Positions 8,672-18,183 of a stretch of DNA of 64,000 nt are shown here, in pieces. The position numbers were made by a program, and so were the translations under genes. The DNA lies in NCBI GenBank assembly GCA_963751355.1, contig CAVVVS010000041.1, forward strand, positions 1-64,000, given 5' to 3'. Source of the stretch: CAVVVS01 sp963751355 (lineage in GTDB: Bacteria; Bacteroidota; Ignavibacteria; Ignavibacteriales; Ignavibacteriaceae). Position 1 is the stretch's first letter. Every line of letters starts with the position of its first letter. Under the pieces are notes generated by a model. The model was not told the origin of the DNA and did not search any database. It worked only from the letters and a program-made list of their open reading frames with translations.

Positions 8672-9943
8672 TTAAACAAATCTCCCCTTGTAAGCCCATA
8701 AACCTAAAGCAGGATTAGAGATATAAAATATTTCTTCTCCATCAGGCATTATATTAACTCCGTCTTGTAATTTTTCAGGATTATATTTTTTCATCATATC
8801 ATTAAGATCAGCATAATTAAAGTTAACACTTTCCATTTCTTCTTTGGTAATACCACCGGGGCAATATGTTATGGAAAATCTCCCTTCTGATGATCCGTGA
8901 ATAAGATGTGCCGCCGCGCTTAAACTATTCTGAAGATCTTCATTTTCTTTAACAAGTTTTAGTATTTCCGGAGTAGTTAAATAGCCGTATTTTCTAATTA
9001 GCTTATCGATACCTTTGTCTTCGCCAAATTCTTTTAATCCAGGTGCTAGCACAATAAGTTCACCCCCGTCATCGATCGCCATTCGCGTTCTATATACAGA
9101 TTTATTGCCAAGCCAGGTAGTTTTAAACTCAGAAGGATCCAGATACACAATAACTTTTTTTAGAGGTTTATCCAGCATTACGAAATTAACTTCCAACGAA
9201 AGCTTTGCAGCCATATTGAAGCACTCAATATCATCACCAACGAATAATCCTTTTACGGCTAGATTTTCCTTATCATCTTTTCCAACAACTGTCAGCACAT
9301 AAACAATAGGCATATTTTTCGCAAAATGATCAGAGCCATAATTTAGGACTCTCTTAACAGGAGTGTCTGCGCGTCCCATAATCTTTTCCATTCCATAAGC
9401 TGCGCCGAGGAAATGACTTTTGTTTATTCCTTCTTTGCCTCCAGTTCCTATGAAAATATTTTTATTATGATTTGCCATTCCTATGACTTCATGCGGTACA
9501 ACCTGGCCTATAGAAAGGATCAGATCATAATTCCCTTCCACTAAGAGTTTATCAACCTGAATCGGAATAGGATAATCAACCGCATTCCTGGATATTTCCT
9601 TTACATACTCAGAAGGTACCTCGCCCAATGTTGAAAGCCCGTTCCTCCAATCGTGAACTTTAAAAAGTCTGTTAGGAATTTTCCCAAACATTCTCTCAAT
9701 TTCTTTTTCAGCCATGGGGTAATGCGTACCAAGCGCCGGAAGAACATCCGTCAATTTTTCCTTATAATATTCCCATGTAAGCTCGGTTAAAGTTCCGGCA
9801 AAAGAATGTAATCTGGTAATGTCGGGAGGAACTGCAATAATCTTTTTCCTATTTCCCAATTTTTCAAGCGCTTCATATAAACCGCTTCGCAAATCAGCTT
9901 TGGAAAGATTATCATTAACAGAGCCTTTAGCATAATACAACAT
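8672..9943 (-). CDS. LarA-like nickel-pincer 2-hydroxyacid racemase/epimerase
   Basis: Length (423 residues) and motifs fit the LarA/DUF2088 family, enzymes that use a nickel-pincer nucleotide to racemise or epimerise alpha-hydroxy acids by hydride transfer. Visible signatures are PPDITRLHS near the N-terminus, GTHYPM, VVPHEVIGMA with the second catalytic-type histidine, and GTGGKEGINKSHF with a lysine at the cofactor-attachment region. I use the ATG at 9943 (AGGGA upstream) rather than the TTG at 9976. Known relatives act on lactate, malate, hydroxyglutarate and D-gluconate (C2). With a mannonate-forming SDR upstream and gnd downstream, mannonate/gluconate C2 epimerase is my best guess. larB/C/E maturation genes are not in the window. 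Confidence 0.82.
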   Translation of the reverse strand: MLYYAKGSVNDNLSKADLRSGLYEALEKLGNRKKIIAVPPDITRLHSFAGTLTELTWEYYKEKLTDVLPALGTHYPMAEKEIERMFGKIPNRLFKVHDWRNGLSTLGEVPSEYVKEISRNAVDYPIPIQVDKLLVEGNYDLILSIGQVVPHEVIGMANHNKNIFIGTGGKEGINKSHFLGAAYGMEKIMGRADTPVKRVLNYGSDHFAKNMPIVYVLTVVGKDDKENLAVKGLFVGDDIECFNMAAKLSLEVNFVMLDKPLKKVIVYLDPSEFKTTWLGNKSVYRTRMAIDDGGELIVLAPGLKEFGEDKGIDKLIRKYGYLTTPEILKLVKENEDLQNSLSAAAHLIHGSSEGRFSITYCPGGITKEEMESVNFNYADLNDMMKKYNPEKLQDGVNIMPDGEEIFYISNPALGLWAYKGRFV

Positions 9944-9985
9944 AATCCAATTCCCTAAAATTATTTTAAATTCCAAACATTATTT

Positions 9986-10837
9986 TTAAACACCGGAGTA
10001 AACATTAAATCCGCCATCAATAGGGACTACAACTCCCGTTACAAATTTAGAAAGATCGGATAAAAGATAAAGTACAGTTCCTTGTAAATCTTCAGGTTCT
10101 CCGAATTTTCCCATAGGCGTTGCGGCTATAATTTTATTTCCTCTTGAAGTAAGATTACCCGTCTTTTCATCAATCAGTAAAAACCTGTTCTGGTTTGTCA
10201 AAAAGAAACCCGGCGCAATTGCGTTCACACGTATATTCATTTTTGCAAGATGAACTGCCAGCCATTCAGTAAAATTATTTATAGAAGCTTTGGCTGCAGA
10301 GTACGCAGGAATTTTTGTTAACGGTCTGAATGAATTCATTGAGGAAACATTAAGTACAACTCCGCCGTTATTTTCAATCATATCTTTTGTCAGTACCAGT
10401 GTGGGTAGAAGAGTTCCCATGAAATTCAAATCAAAAACTTTTTGGAATCCATCAATACTTAAACCGTAAAAAGTTTTCTCCAACTCATCTAGATTCTCTT
10501 TTTCCATAAATTCAACTTGAGTGGTTGCTTTTGGAGAATTTCCTCCTGCGCAATTTATAAGAATATCAATCTTGCCAAATTCTTTATTAATTTTTTCTTT
10601 TGCTTTATTCAACGATTCTTTATCAAGTACGTTAGCTTCCACACCGATTGCGGGGGTGCCGGTTTTATCAGTTAAGCTTTTTGCGGTTTTATCAGCCAAT
10701 TCTTTTACCAGATCAAGCACTGCTACTTTTATACCTACAGCAGAAAGACATTCCGATATAGCATTCCCTATTACGCCTCCGCCTCCGGTTATAGCACATA
10801 CTTTATCCTTTAGATTTTCAAATGAAAAATTATTCAT
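9986..10837 (-). CDS. Short-chain dehydrogenase, probable fructuronate reductase / D-mannonate oxidoreductase
   Basis: A 283-residue SDR with the NAD-binding GGGGVIG, the Asn of NCAGG, the catalytic Ser in NVSSM and the YSAAK active site. The C-terminal IDGGFNVYSGV and the insertion around the NSPKATTQVEFMEKENLDELEKTF region resemble the SDR-type D-mannonate oxidoreductases (UxuB/YjmF-like) that interconvert fructuronate and mannonate. It is 42 bases upstream of the LarA-like gene and lies just after uxaE in transcription order, so it would receive fructuronate from UxaE. Substrate assignment is by context and overall resemblance. Confidence 0.75.
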   Translation of the reverse strand: MNNFSFENLKDKVCAITGGGGVIGNAISECLSAVGIKVAVLDLVKELADKTAKSLTDKTGTPAIGVEANVLDKESLNKAKEKINKEFGKIDILINCAGGNSPKATTQVEFMEKENLDELEKTFYGLSIDGFQKVFDLNFMGTLLPTLVLTKDMIENNGGVVLNVSSMNSFRPLTKIPAYSAAKASINNFTEWLAVHLAKMNIRVNAIAPGFFLTNQNRFLLIDEKTGNLTSRGNKIIAATPMGKFGEPEDLQGTVLYLLSDLSKFVTGVVVPIDGGFNVYSGV

Positions 10838-11130
10838 AACAATTCCTTGTTAGTTTAAATATGTAAAAAAATGTGTTATTTAAATTTAATAATACAGGGA
10901 ACAAATTATAAGGTTATAATGTTTTTTTACAACCAATACGCTCTGTGTATTTTTTCTTTTATCAATACTTTTCTTATAAAATTTATTAACACTACATCAA
11001 TATATTTTATAATATATTTATTCATACAATAATCCTAATATCCAAAAATTAAATCGTTAATTACGGAAACAGAGAGTTTATTTTAATATAAGTTGGAATA
11101 TCCCTAGTAAAAGAAGCAACTAAATTTTTA
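10838..11130. other. Intergenic region, no gene seen
   Basis: About 290 very AT-rich bases upstream of the SDR gene. It must hold the promoter for the SDR-to-gnd run unless transcription reads through from uxaE. I found no clear -35/-10 pair, no copy of the LacI-type operator and no open frame worth calling. Confidence 0.4.
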
Positions 11131-11309
11131 TTAATTAAACTCGTTGTGTGAATTAAAAAGTGCCATTATGAAAAGCTGTTAAAACAGTTACAAATTTTAT
11201 CTTTAAGGTTTCATTGACCTACGGATTAATCCGTGGGTTAATAAAAAAACGAAGTAATTATTAACCGTTTTAACGGTTTATAATCTAATTCACACAACCG
11301 GTTAATTAA
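11131..11309. repeat. MITE/REP-like long imperfect palindrome with terminal inverted repeats
   Basis: A 179-bp unit whose ends are near-perfect inverted repeats of about 24 bp, both containing TTAATTAA and GTTGTGTGAATTA (11131-11155 against 11286-11309). Inside are a palindrome around ACGGATTAATCCGT (about 11221-11234) and TAACCGTTTTAACGGTTTA (about 11263-11281); the whole can fold into one long hairpin. It has no open frame. It abuts the uxaE stop codon, so it could act as a transcript-end structure between uxaE and the SDR gene. Such units are usually mobilised in trans by IS or RAYT transposases. Confidence 0.6.
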
Positions 11310-12872
11310 TTATTTATCGAATGGTTCCAGGTGTTTATGGAAATGCGCAATTAATAATTTATAATGAAGATCTTCATTCTTAATTAAACACTTGTAAATT
11401 TTATCTCTAAAAATGTACTTACCTTGTTCATTTTTTTCTGTTAATACTCTTCCGTAGGTCACATGCAACACCTGCCTAACATCATTAGAAGCAAATAATC
11501 CTTCCAATTCACCGTCTTTATAATCCTTCCCGTGTTTGATCCTTTTCAGATCCGCTGATACATGATAGGTTTTCTTTTCTGTTTCGTATAGACCCGCAGA
11601 AAAATCAAGTATTTCTCTGAACAGATCGGGTTCTTTTATTGCCACTACTTTTAAGGCTTCTAAATAACTTGTACCCGCGGTTTTTACATGCGTACGGCAA
11701 AGATCAAGAAAGCCGATTACTCGATAAGCACTGAACTTATCGCTGCCGGAGTGTAAACTTATTTTATAAGTTCCAAAGTGATTTGTAATTTTCGCATGCT
11801 TCTCATATTCACTTTTAAATATTCCCAGGTCTCCTTTGTAATCTATTCCTTTCTCAAAATCGCCGATAAATCTTGGAGCCAAACTAATAAATTGAACACC
11901 AAGTCTTTTCAATTCATTTACAATAAAATAATGTTCGAAAGGCGAAGTGACAGTATCGGTTTCATCTATTGATATTTCTATTTCATATCCATTCCCCGGA
12001 TATTTATTTTTCATATAATCAAACAATTTTTTTATATGGGCCAATGCACTACTGTATTTCAAAACTGAGCGAAATACTTCAAGTTTAGAAGGCTCAATTG
12101 AAAAATCGTCATCTACTATTATTTTCTTATCCACATACCTTGAGAGAAATCCGGCAGAAGTATCATTGAGATCATTCCAGTTAAGAGATTCAATTTTATT
12201 AATTATATCCGCTTCACTCAAAGCCTCCACTCCGTTAACTACATAATCGCTGGGATCAAAAGTGAAAAATTTATATCCGGCTTTCATTAATAAATCTATA
12301 TCGTTAGTTGTTTTTAAATGATCTGCATCGGCACCATAGCCTTCCTTATATCCTTCCTGAAAAACTGCCCAAACTGCCGCATCCATTACATCCTCTGGAG
12401 TTCTGTTTGTCCGTGTCAGTTCTCTAATCGACTGCTGTGCAAATATCGGTTTGAAGCTATGTCCTTTTAAAGATCGTATATGACCGGCATTTGCCAATCC
12501 AAGCCTGTCTCCAAATCCAAATGAATCAGTCAAACCCAGAGGTATCGCACGAGTAAATGCAAATAATTTTTGAACTTCTAAGGAATTATGATGATTCAAA
12601 GGACATCTTTTTATCTTAATAGTACCATCTAAACTTTTTGTATCAACAAATTCACCATCAAATTTATTAAAGAATTCTTCTGCTTCCTGATCCGTTGCCG
12701 CATAAAGAAATTTATTCACTCCTTCACAGCCTATAAAAACAAAAACATCATTATAGTCATTTACCGATTCAGGATAATATCTTATATCAGTAAGCCCATT
12801 AAGTTCAAGCTGGTTATTATTGTTGCTTCCCTTTTCTTTGAACAACTTAGTTTTTAGTAAATTACCTTTCAT
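11310..12872 (-). CDS. uxaE: Tagaturonate/fructuronate epimerase UxaE
   Basis: A 520-residue protein matching the UxaE family first described in Thermotoga, which epimerises tagaturonate to fructuronate and so joins galacturonate breakdown to the glucuronate branch. Family-like segments include the N-terminal FIGCEGVNKFLYAATDQEA, a central GYGADADHLKTTNDIDLLMKAG with metal-site-like Asp/His, and EISIDETDTVTSPFEHYFI, then SLHSGSDKFS. The start ATG has AGGTGA upstream. With uxaC at 31257 it supplies the first two steps from galacturonate. It is likely cytoplasmic. The palindromic repeat begins directly after its stop codon. Confidence 0.85.
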   Translation of the reverse strand: MKGNLLKTKLFKEKGSNNNNQLELNGLTDIRYYPESVNDYNDVFVFIGCEGVNKFLYAATDQEAEEFFNKFDGEFVDTKSLDGTIKIKRCPLNHHNSLEVQKLFAFTRAIPLGLTDSFGFGDRLGLANAGHIRSLKGHSFKPIFAQQSIRELTRTNRTPEDVMDAAVWAVFQEGYKEGYGADADHLKTTNDIDLLMKAGYKFFTFDPSDYVVNGVEALSEADIINKIESLNWNDLNDTSAGFLSRYVDKKIIVDDDFSIEPSKLEVFRSVLKYSSALAHIKKLFDYMKNKYPGNGYEIEISIDETDTVTSPFEHYFIVNELKRLGVQFISLAPRFIGDFEKGIDYKGDLGIFKSEYEKHAKITNHFGTYKISLHSGSDKFSAYRVIGFLDLCRTHVKTAGTSYLEALKVVAIKEPDLFREILDFSAGLYETEKKTYHVSADLKRIKHGKDYKDGELEGLFASNDVRQVLHVTYGRVLTEKNEQGKYIFRDKIYKCLIKNEDLHYKLLIAHFHKHLEPFDK

Positions 12873-13026
12873 ATCTTCACCTATTTAAATAATTAGCATA
12901 ATTAAATTGTAACTGAAATTCTTCTGCGTTTTTAATTTTAAAAATGAAAAAAATATTTATTCATTTAAATTAAGCCGGTTTGATTCTAACCTAAGCAGAT
13001 TTTTTGATTTGAAACATTTGAATACC

Positions 13027-13063
13027 ATCCAGCAGGAAAAAGATCTACTTTTTCCTGCTGGAT
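13027..13063 (-). terminator. Strong hairpin terminator after the MFS gene
   Basis: A perfect 16-bp stem, ATCCAGCAGGAAAAAG (13027-13042) and its complement (13048-13063), with a 5-base loop. It lies between the stop of the MFS gene (13109) and the start of uxaE (12872), both on the minus strand. The stem carries T-runs but no separate U-tail follows, so it may stop transcription or only protect the 3' end. Confidence 0.65.
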
Positions 13064-13108
13064 ATATTAATTTAACAGTAATATTATCTCTTAAAATATA
13101 GATAATTT

Positions 13109-14396
13109 TTAAAGTTTTGCAGGCTCCAATCTCGGAACAAGGAGATGGAATATCAGTAATGCGATCAAATAAACCGAACCGCAGATAATGAATAAAATTA
13201 TATAATGGCCGGTGAGTTGAATGATGAATCCTGCTGCGGTTGCAATCAGCATTCCGCCGATAGCACCTGCCATTCCGCCTAATCCGACAACCGAACCGAC
13301 TGCTTTTTTGGGAAACATATCGGATGCAGTAGTAAAAATATTAGCAGACCAGCCCTGGTGTGAAGCTGCCGCTACTCCTATAAGCAGCACAGCCCACCAT
13401 TCAGGCACGCTTGCTGCGAATACAATTGGTACTATCAGGATTGCACATATCAGCATAACCATCTTTTCTACCTTTATTAATGCTCCAACCTCTCTTTATA
13501 AAAACTCCCGACAGCCAGCCGCCTCCTATGCTGCCGATACTTGTCATTGTATAAATAACTACCAATGGAAGTCCGATATGAGCAAGATCCAATCCGTAAC
13601 GTTGGTTTAAAAATAACGGCAGCCAGTAAAGGTAAAACCACCAGATTGGATCTGTTAAAAATTTACCTATAACGAATGCCCATGTCTGTCTATATTTTAA
13701 CAGCTTTAACCATGGAATTTTCACCATTTCTTCTTCAACGGGGTCGCTGTTAATGTAGGCTAATTCTTCCTTTGAAACTTTTTTATGTTTCTCCGGGATT
13801 TCATACTTCCATATCCAAAAAACCATCCAGATAAAACCAAGCAAACCTGTAAAAACAAATGCTTCCTGCCAGCCCCAGGTCAGAGTTATCCAGGGTACAA
13901 GAATTGGTGCTACTACCGCCCCTATATTAGCACCGGAGTTAAATAAACCGGTTGCTAATGCCCTTTCTTTTTTAGGAAACCATTCTGCAGTTGTTTTTAT
14001 TGCAGCCGGGAAGTTTCCGGATTCACCCAAACCCAGAGTAAACCTGGCAAATCCGAACTCAAATGCCGTTCTCGCCAGAGCATGTCCCATTGCAGCTATA
14101 CTCCAGATAATCATTGTAACCAGGTAGCCTATCTTTGTGCCTACTTTATCCATGAATCTTCCGAATAAAAGCAAGCCGATCGCATATGCTGCCTGGAAAG
14201 CGGTTACAATATACCCGTAATCAATATCGTTAAAGCCTATATCATGTTTTAGTGTAGGCGCAAGCAGACCAATTACCTGTCTGTCGATATAGTTTATGGT
14301 AGTTGCAAAAAACAGCAATGCACAAATTGTCCATCTATATCTGCTAGATGTTGGTTTTGTTGGAGATACTATTGAACTGGTTGTATTATTGTCCAT
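13109..14396 (-). CDS. MFS hexuronate transporter (ACS family, ExuT-like), split by a frameshift
   Basis: Together the two frames give about 429 residues and 12 membrane segments of a major facilitator carrier. The N-terminal TINYIDRQVIGLLAPTL, FARFTLGLGESGNFPAAIKTTAEWFP and GLFNSGANIGAVVAP are typical of the anion:cation symporter branch that imports galacturonate and glucuronate. The frame breaks near 13465: removing one A from a run of four converts RKDGYADM into RKMVMLICA and joins the two halves. This looks like a homopolymer error, though decay cannot be excluded. It is the only small-molecule importer in the window and would feed UxaC. Confidence 0.85.
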
Positions 14397-14454
14397 TTTT
14401 TTACTCTTTTATTTATGGATGAAATTAAAAATTTATAAACGGATTACAATAAAT

Positions 14455-15945
14455 TTATTTTAATAAAAGCATCTTTTTTGTTATTGTTAAGTCACCTGTT
14501 TTCAATCTGTAAAAATATATACCGGCAGGCAGACTCATAGCATTAAAAATCATATCATGTTCTCCTGAAGATAAAACTTGATTAACTAAAGTTGATATTT
14601 TTTGTCCTACCATATTATAAACTGTTATACTTGTAAAATTATTTTTTGTCAAACTAAATTTTATTGTTGTTGACGGATTAAAAGGATTAGGATAATTCTG
14701 TTCAAGTATAAAACTGTTTAATTGATTTCTATTCGATATGACTGAGCTTATTCCCTCAGATTCAAAGGCGCCTATATCTGGAGCACTTCCAACGTATGCA
14801 ATCCCAACATTTGTGCCTGCATTTACTAAGGGACTATTTGAAATTAACCGAAATAAAGATGTTTCAGTTAAACTGCTATCTGAATTCCTGGCAATTGTTG
14901 CAAGCGAAGTATCGAGACTTATAAAGTCGTTATTTGTAACAGTAAATCCATTCCAGCTATTTGTAACCTGAATCGAACTAGATTCAATACTATTAGAACT
15001 TCCTCCTTCATATGATAAATTGTTAACAAGACTATCAACACCAATTGTTGGTACTTCAGGGAAAGAAAAATTTTTATTTTGATTTCCAATTCCTGTGCAA
15101 TTAAGTATAGTTACCCCCGCGGTATTATGATTTTGATCGAATCCTTTTCCCCGGTTATCAAAAGCAACACAGTTCATTAAAAGGTGATGAGTTGGAATAT
15201 AATTCCCGCCGACTTTAAATCCGTTTCCATCACCCTGATAATTAGAATCTCCCCAAATATTAAAACCATTAGCAAACGACCAGCAGCTATCAAGAATAAC
15301 TTCATTTTGTGATTCATAAAAATCCCATCCATCATCAGAATTACCCCATGCTCTGCATCCTCTAAAAACATTCCCAGGACCAATATCTAATTTTGGAGCG
15401 AATCCATCTGCATTTTCACCATGCGTTTGAGAATCGTAATTATTATATGAGTCACAATTGTGAACATAATTATAACCGCCTCCGCCCGAAATTTGTAAGC
15501 CCGTATCTTTATTTCCATACAACCTGCAGTTTTCAATAACATTATGATTACCACTGATATTTATTCCATTATCACCGGCATTCCTAATTATTAAATCTTT
15601 GAAATACCAATAATCTCGAGACAAATTAAAACCTCTACTTGAAGAACTGTAGGTTTGTCCTGAAAAATCTAATATTGGGGTCTCACCAGGATATGCCCAT
15701 AGTTTTATTAATTTTCCTTCAGAACCACTTCTAGGAGGTTTTAACGTTGCACTTAATTCATATACACCGCCTCTCAAATAAATAGTGCTATCTTCGTAAG
15801 CTTTATCTAACGAAGCTGAAATTGATTTTAAAGGCTTATCAATTGTTCCAGGGTTAGAATCATTTCCTGTAGGTGAGACAAAAATTTGGCCGTATGAAGA
15901 AAAAGATATAAATAGAATCGTAATAAGGGTTAAAATATTTTTCAC
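14455..15945 (-). CDS. PL9 pectate lyase with type IX secretion sorting domain
   Basis: Secreted right-handed beta-helix protein of 496 residues, GTG start. After a signal peptide (MKNILTLITILFISFSSYGQ), the helix carries family PL9 landmarks: ENADGFAPKLDIGPGN, NSDDGWDF for calcium, GNGFKVGG with the candidate catalytic lysine, and VAFDNRGKGFDQNHN. PL9 enzymes cleave polygalacturonate by beta-elimination with calcium and a lysine base. The last 80 or so residues form a sorting domain beginning NYPNPFNPSTTIKFSL and ending with basic residues, so the enzyme should leave the cell by type IX secretion. It is the only protein here with such a tail. Confidence 0.88.
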   Translation of the reverse strand: MKNILTLITILFISFSSYGQIFVSPTGNDSNPGTIDKPLKSISASLDKAYEDSTIYLRGGVYELSATLKPPRSGSEGKLIKLWAYPGETPILDFSGQTYSSSSRGFNLSRDYWYFKDLIIRNAGDNGINISGNHNVIENCRLYGNKDTGLQISGGGGYNYVHNCDSYNNYDSQTHGENADGFAPKLDIGPGNVFRGCRAWGNSDDGWDFYESQNEVILDSCWSFANGFNIWGDSNYQGDGNGFKVGGNYIPTHHLLMNCVAFDNRGKGFDQNHNTAGVTILNCTGIGNQNKNFSFPEVPTIGVDSLVNNLSYEGGSSNSIESSSIQVTNSWNGFTVTNNDFISLDTSLATIARNSDSSLTETSLFRLISNSPLVNAGTNVGIAYVGSAPDIGAFESEGISSVISNRNQLNSFILEQNYPNPFNPSTTIKFSLTKNNFTSITVYNMVGQKISTLVNQVLSSGEHDMIFNAMSLPAGIYFYRLKTGDLTITKKMLLLK

Positions 15946-15978
15946 AAATTATTCCCGCTTTAATTATTAAAATAAAGA

Positions 15979-17460
15979 TTATTTAGTGTATAATTTCCCG
16001 TTTATATAAAGGTCCTTTGTTTCAAGACCTTTTACATGATTCAAAATATTTCCGCTTTCTACACCATTAAATTTACAATCTACAATATTTACATTATCAA
16101 TGGGTGATTGTTCAAGGCCGTCCATATATAAAGCGTATTTACTTTTTCCGCTCGTTACATTCTGTATATAAATATTTTTCATAACCGGGTAAAAAGTGTA
16201 TCCTTTTGCTTCCGGCGGATCATAAAGCATATTAAGTCTGACAACTGCTTCTCTTACCTGCCCGACTTTAATATTTCTCACATAAATATTTTTGACAACC
16301 CCGCCTCTTTTTGCGTTGGATTTAATTCTGATTGCACGATCCAAATTCGGACTGCTCATTTCACAATCCTCGGCAAAAATATTCCACGCACCTCCGGTTA
16401 TTTCGCTTCCGATTACAACTCCTCCATGTCCGTCTTTCATTTTACAATTTTTAATAACAAAATTTGTACTAGGAACATTTACACTTCTACCATCGTTATT
16501 TCGTCCGGACTTTATTGCAATACAATCGTCACCGTCACTAAAAATACAATTCTTAATAAGAACGTAAGAACATGACTCCGGATCGCATCCATCTGTATTA
16601 GGACCAATGCTGTTAGTTTTAATACCATCTATAGTTATGTTAGTACTTAACAACGGATGAAGGAACCAGAACGGAGAATTTTTTAAAGTAACCCCTTCAA
16701 TTAATATATTCTTACATTTATAAAACTCAATCATAGTTGGTCTTAAATAATGTCCTTCACCGAATATTCTGTCCTTTAAAGGTATTTTCTCATCATTCAT
16801 TTTAGCTAAAGCCGGACGATTGTCTTTTTCTCTCATGCTTGGCATTCCCTCTTTCCAGCCGAATCTTTTGTTTCCTACCCAGGGCCACCAATGTTCATTG
16901 TCAGCTTGTCCATCCAATAAACCTTTTCCAGTTATGGCAATATTTTTCTGTCCGTATGCATAAATTAGAGGAGAATAATTCATGCAGTTCATGCCTTCGT
17001 ATCTTGTTGATACGAGAGGAAGATAATCTTTTGAATTAGTACTGAATTTTACTACAGCTCCTTCAGAAATATGGAGATTAACATTATCCTTTAAATGAAT
17101 TGCACCTGTTAAAAAAGCTCCCTTTGATACAAGGACTTCTCCTCCACCAGCTTTACTGCAGGCATCAATAGCTTTTTTGAAAGCTTCAGTACATAGAACT
17201 TTCCCACCTTCAACAGCACCGTATTTTGTAATATCAAATACTTTATTTGGAAAAGTAGGAGGTTTAATTTTGCTTAATATTTCCGGAACTTTCGCCCAGC
17301 CGGTTTTTTGAAATTTAGTTTTCGATGATGAACCGTTTTGACCCATTACATTTGGATTACCAAAGATTATTACTGAAAAAATAATTAGCATTAAAAAGGA
17401 TACATGTACTTTGTCTAATACATTAACCTTTGTTTTAATAATTTTTTTTAGTAGGAACAT
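15979..17460 (-). CDS. GH28 polygalacturonase (exported)
   Basis: A 493-residue glycoside hydrolase family 28 protein with an N-terminal hydrophobic signal around residues 20-40. All four family motifs are intact: NTDGCDP (about 287), SDGDDCIAIKSG (about 308), DGHGGVVIGSE (about 341) and RAIRIKS (about 376). These supply the three catalytic aspartates, the histidine and the Arg-Lys pair, so hydrolysis of alpha-1,4-galacturonan is expected. It lies 33 bases upstream of the PL9 gene and 10 bases after the DUF1080 gene, in one pectin operon. It probably works in the periplasm because it has no sorting tail. Confidence 0.9.
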   Translation of the reverse strand: MFLLKKIIKTKVNVLDKVHVSFLMLIIFSVIIFGNPNVMGQNGSSSKTKFQKTGWAKVPEILSKIKPPTFPNKVFDITKYGAVEGGKVLCTEAFKKAIDACSKAGGGEVLVSKGAFLTGAIHLKDNVNLHISEGAVVKFSTNSKDYLPLVSTRYEGMNCMNYSPLIYAYGQKNIAITGKGLLDGQADNEHWWPWVGNKRFGWKEGMPSMREKDNRPALAKMNDEKIPLKDRIFGEGHYLRPTMIEFYKCKNILIEGVTLKNSPFWFLHPLLSTNITIDGIKTNSIGPNTDGCDPESCSYVLIKNCIFSDGDDCIAIKSGRNNDGRSVNVPSTNFVIKNCKMKDGHGGVVIGSEITGGAWNIFAEDCEMSSPNLDRAIRIKSNAKRGGVVKNIYVRNIKVGQVREAVVRLNMLYDPPEAKGYTFYPVMKNIYIQNVTSGKSKYALYMDGLEQSPIDNVNIVDCKFNGVESGNILNHVKGLETKDLYINGKLYTK

Positions 17461-17470
17461 TTTTGCCCTT

Positions 17471-18160
17471 TCAGTAATTAATTAAATAAATATTTTTTAA
17501 AGCAACCGGTTTACCTTCAAGCTGCCAGCCGACCCATCCTTTGTCCGGACTTATTCCGGTTGCTTTATTTTGTAACATCCCATTTATATAGACACTCAAT
17601 GAGTCTCCAGCACATTTTATATCGCATAAATTCCAATCACCGATCGGCTTCTCACTGGGTTTTGAAAATGTGACTGCAGTATTTTTAGGTTTGCCTTCAG
17701 CTTTTTTAAATTTTGCACCATTCATTGCAATTAAATCACCCGCATGATTTTCTTTAAAATTTATTTGAATACATTTCGGCCAAACTGTATCAGGCGGCTG
17801 AATAAATACTAAGATCCCGCTGTTTCCTTTTTCCGATTTTACTAGCCACTTCCACTCAGCATGCAAATAAAAATTAGAATATTTTTCTTTACTTCTTAGA
17901 TACCCTTTGAAACCTCCATTAAAATAAATTGCGCTGTCCTTAATGCTATATAACTTTTCTTTGCTGATGTTTTTTTTGTTTAAAACCAATTGTAAGTTGG
18001 AAATATCATGTCCGTTAAATATTCTAACAATATTTTTAGTTTTAAGTTGTTCAATATAATTATTAGATTCTCTATTGCCTTGCGGGAAAAGGAATAATTC
18101 TGAAGCAATACCTAACAAAATTAAGATTACAAATCCTAAAATATTTAAGAACTTCCTCAT
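17471..18160 (-). CDS. DUF1080 / 3-keto-disaccharide hydrolase-like exported protein
   Basis: A 229-residue protein with an N-terminal membrane segment (about 4-25) followed by a single concanavalin-like sandwich. The segments IFNGHDISN, LHAEWKW, GNSGILVFIQ and GWVGWQLEGKPVALKNIYL are typical of DUF1080, found in enzymes that cleave 3-keto-glycosides and in carbohydrate-binding proteins. The first helix lacks a clear cleavage site, so it may stay anchored in the membrane. Its place between two GH28 genes suggests a role on pectin fragments; the exact substrate is unknown. Confidence 0.72.
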   Translation of the reverse strand: MRKFLNILGFVILILLGIASELFLFPQGNRESNNYIEQLKTKNIVRIFNGHDISNLQLVLNKKNISKEKLYSIKDSAIYFNGGFKGYLRSKEKYSNFYLHAEWKWLVKSEKGNSGILVFIQPPDTVWPKCIQINFKENHAGDLIAMNGAKFKKAEGKPKNTAVTFSKPSEKPIGDWNLCDIKCAGDSLSVYINGMLQNKATGISPDKGWVGWQLEGKPVALKNIYLINY

Positions 18161-18183
18161 TAATATTATTTACTAATTTAAAA

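Noticed and set aside
9944..9976. TTG start for the LarA-like gene
   Set aside because: Family alignment by eye begins at the ATG at 9943, which has an AGGGA site.
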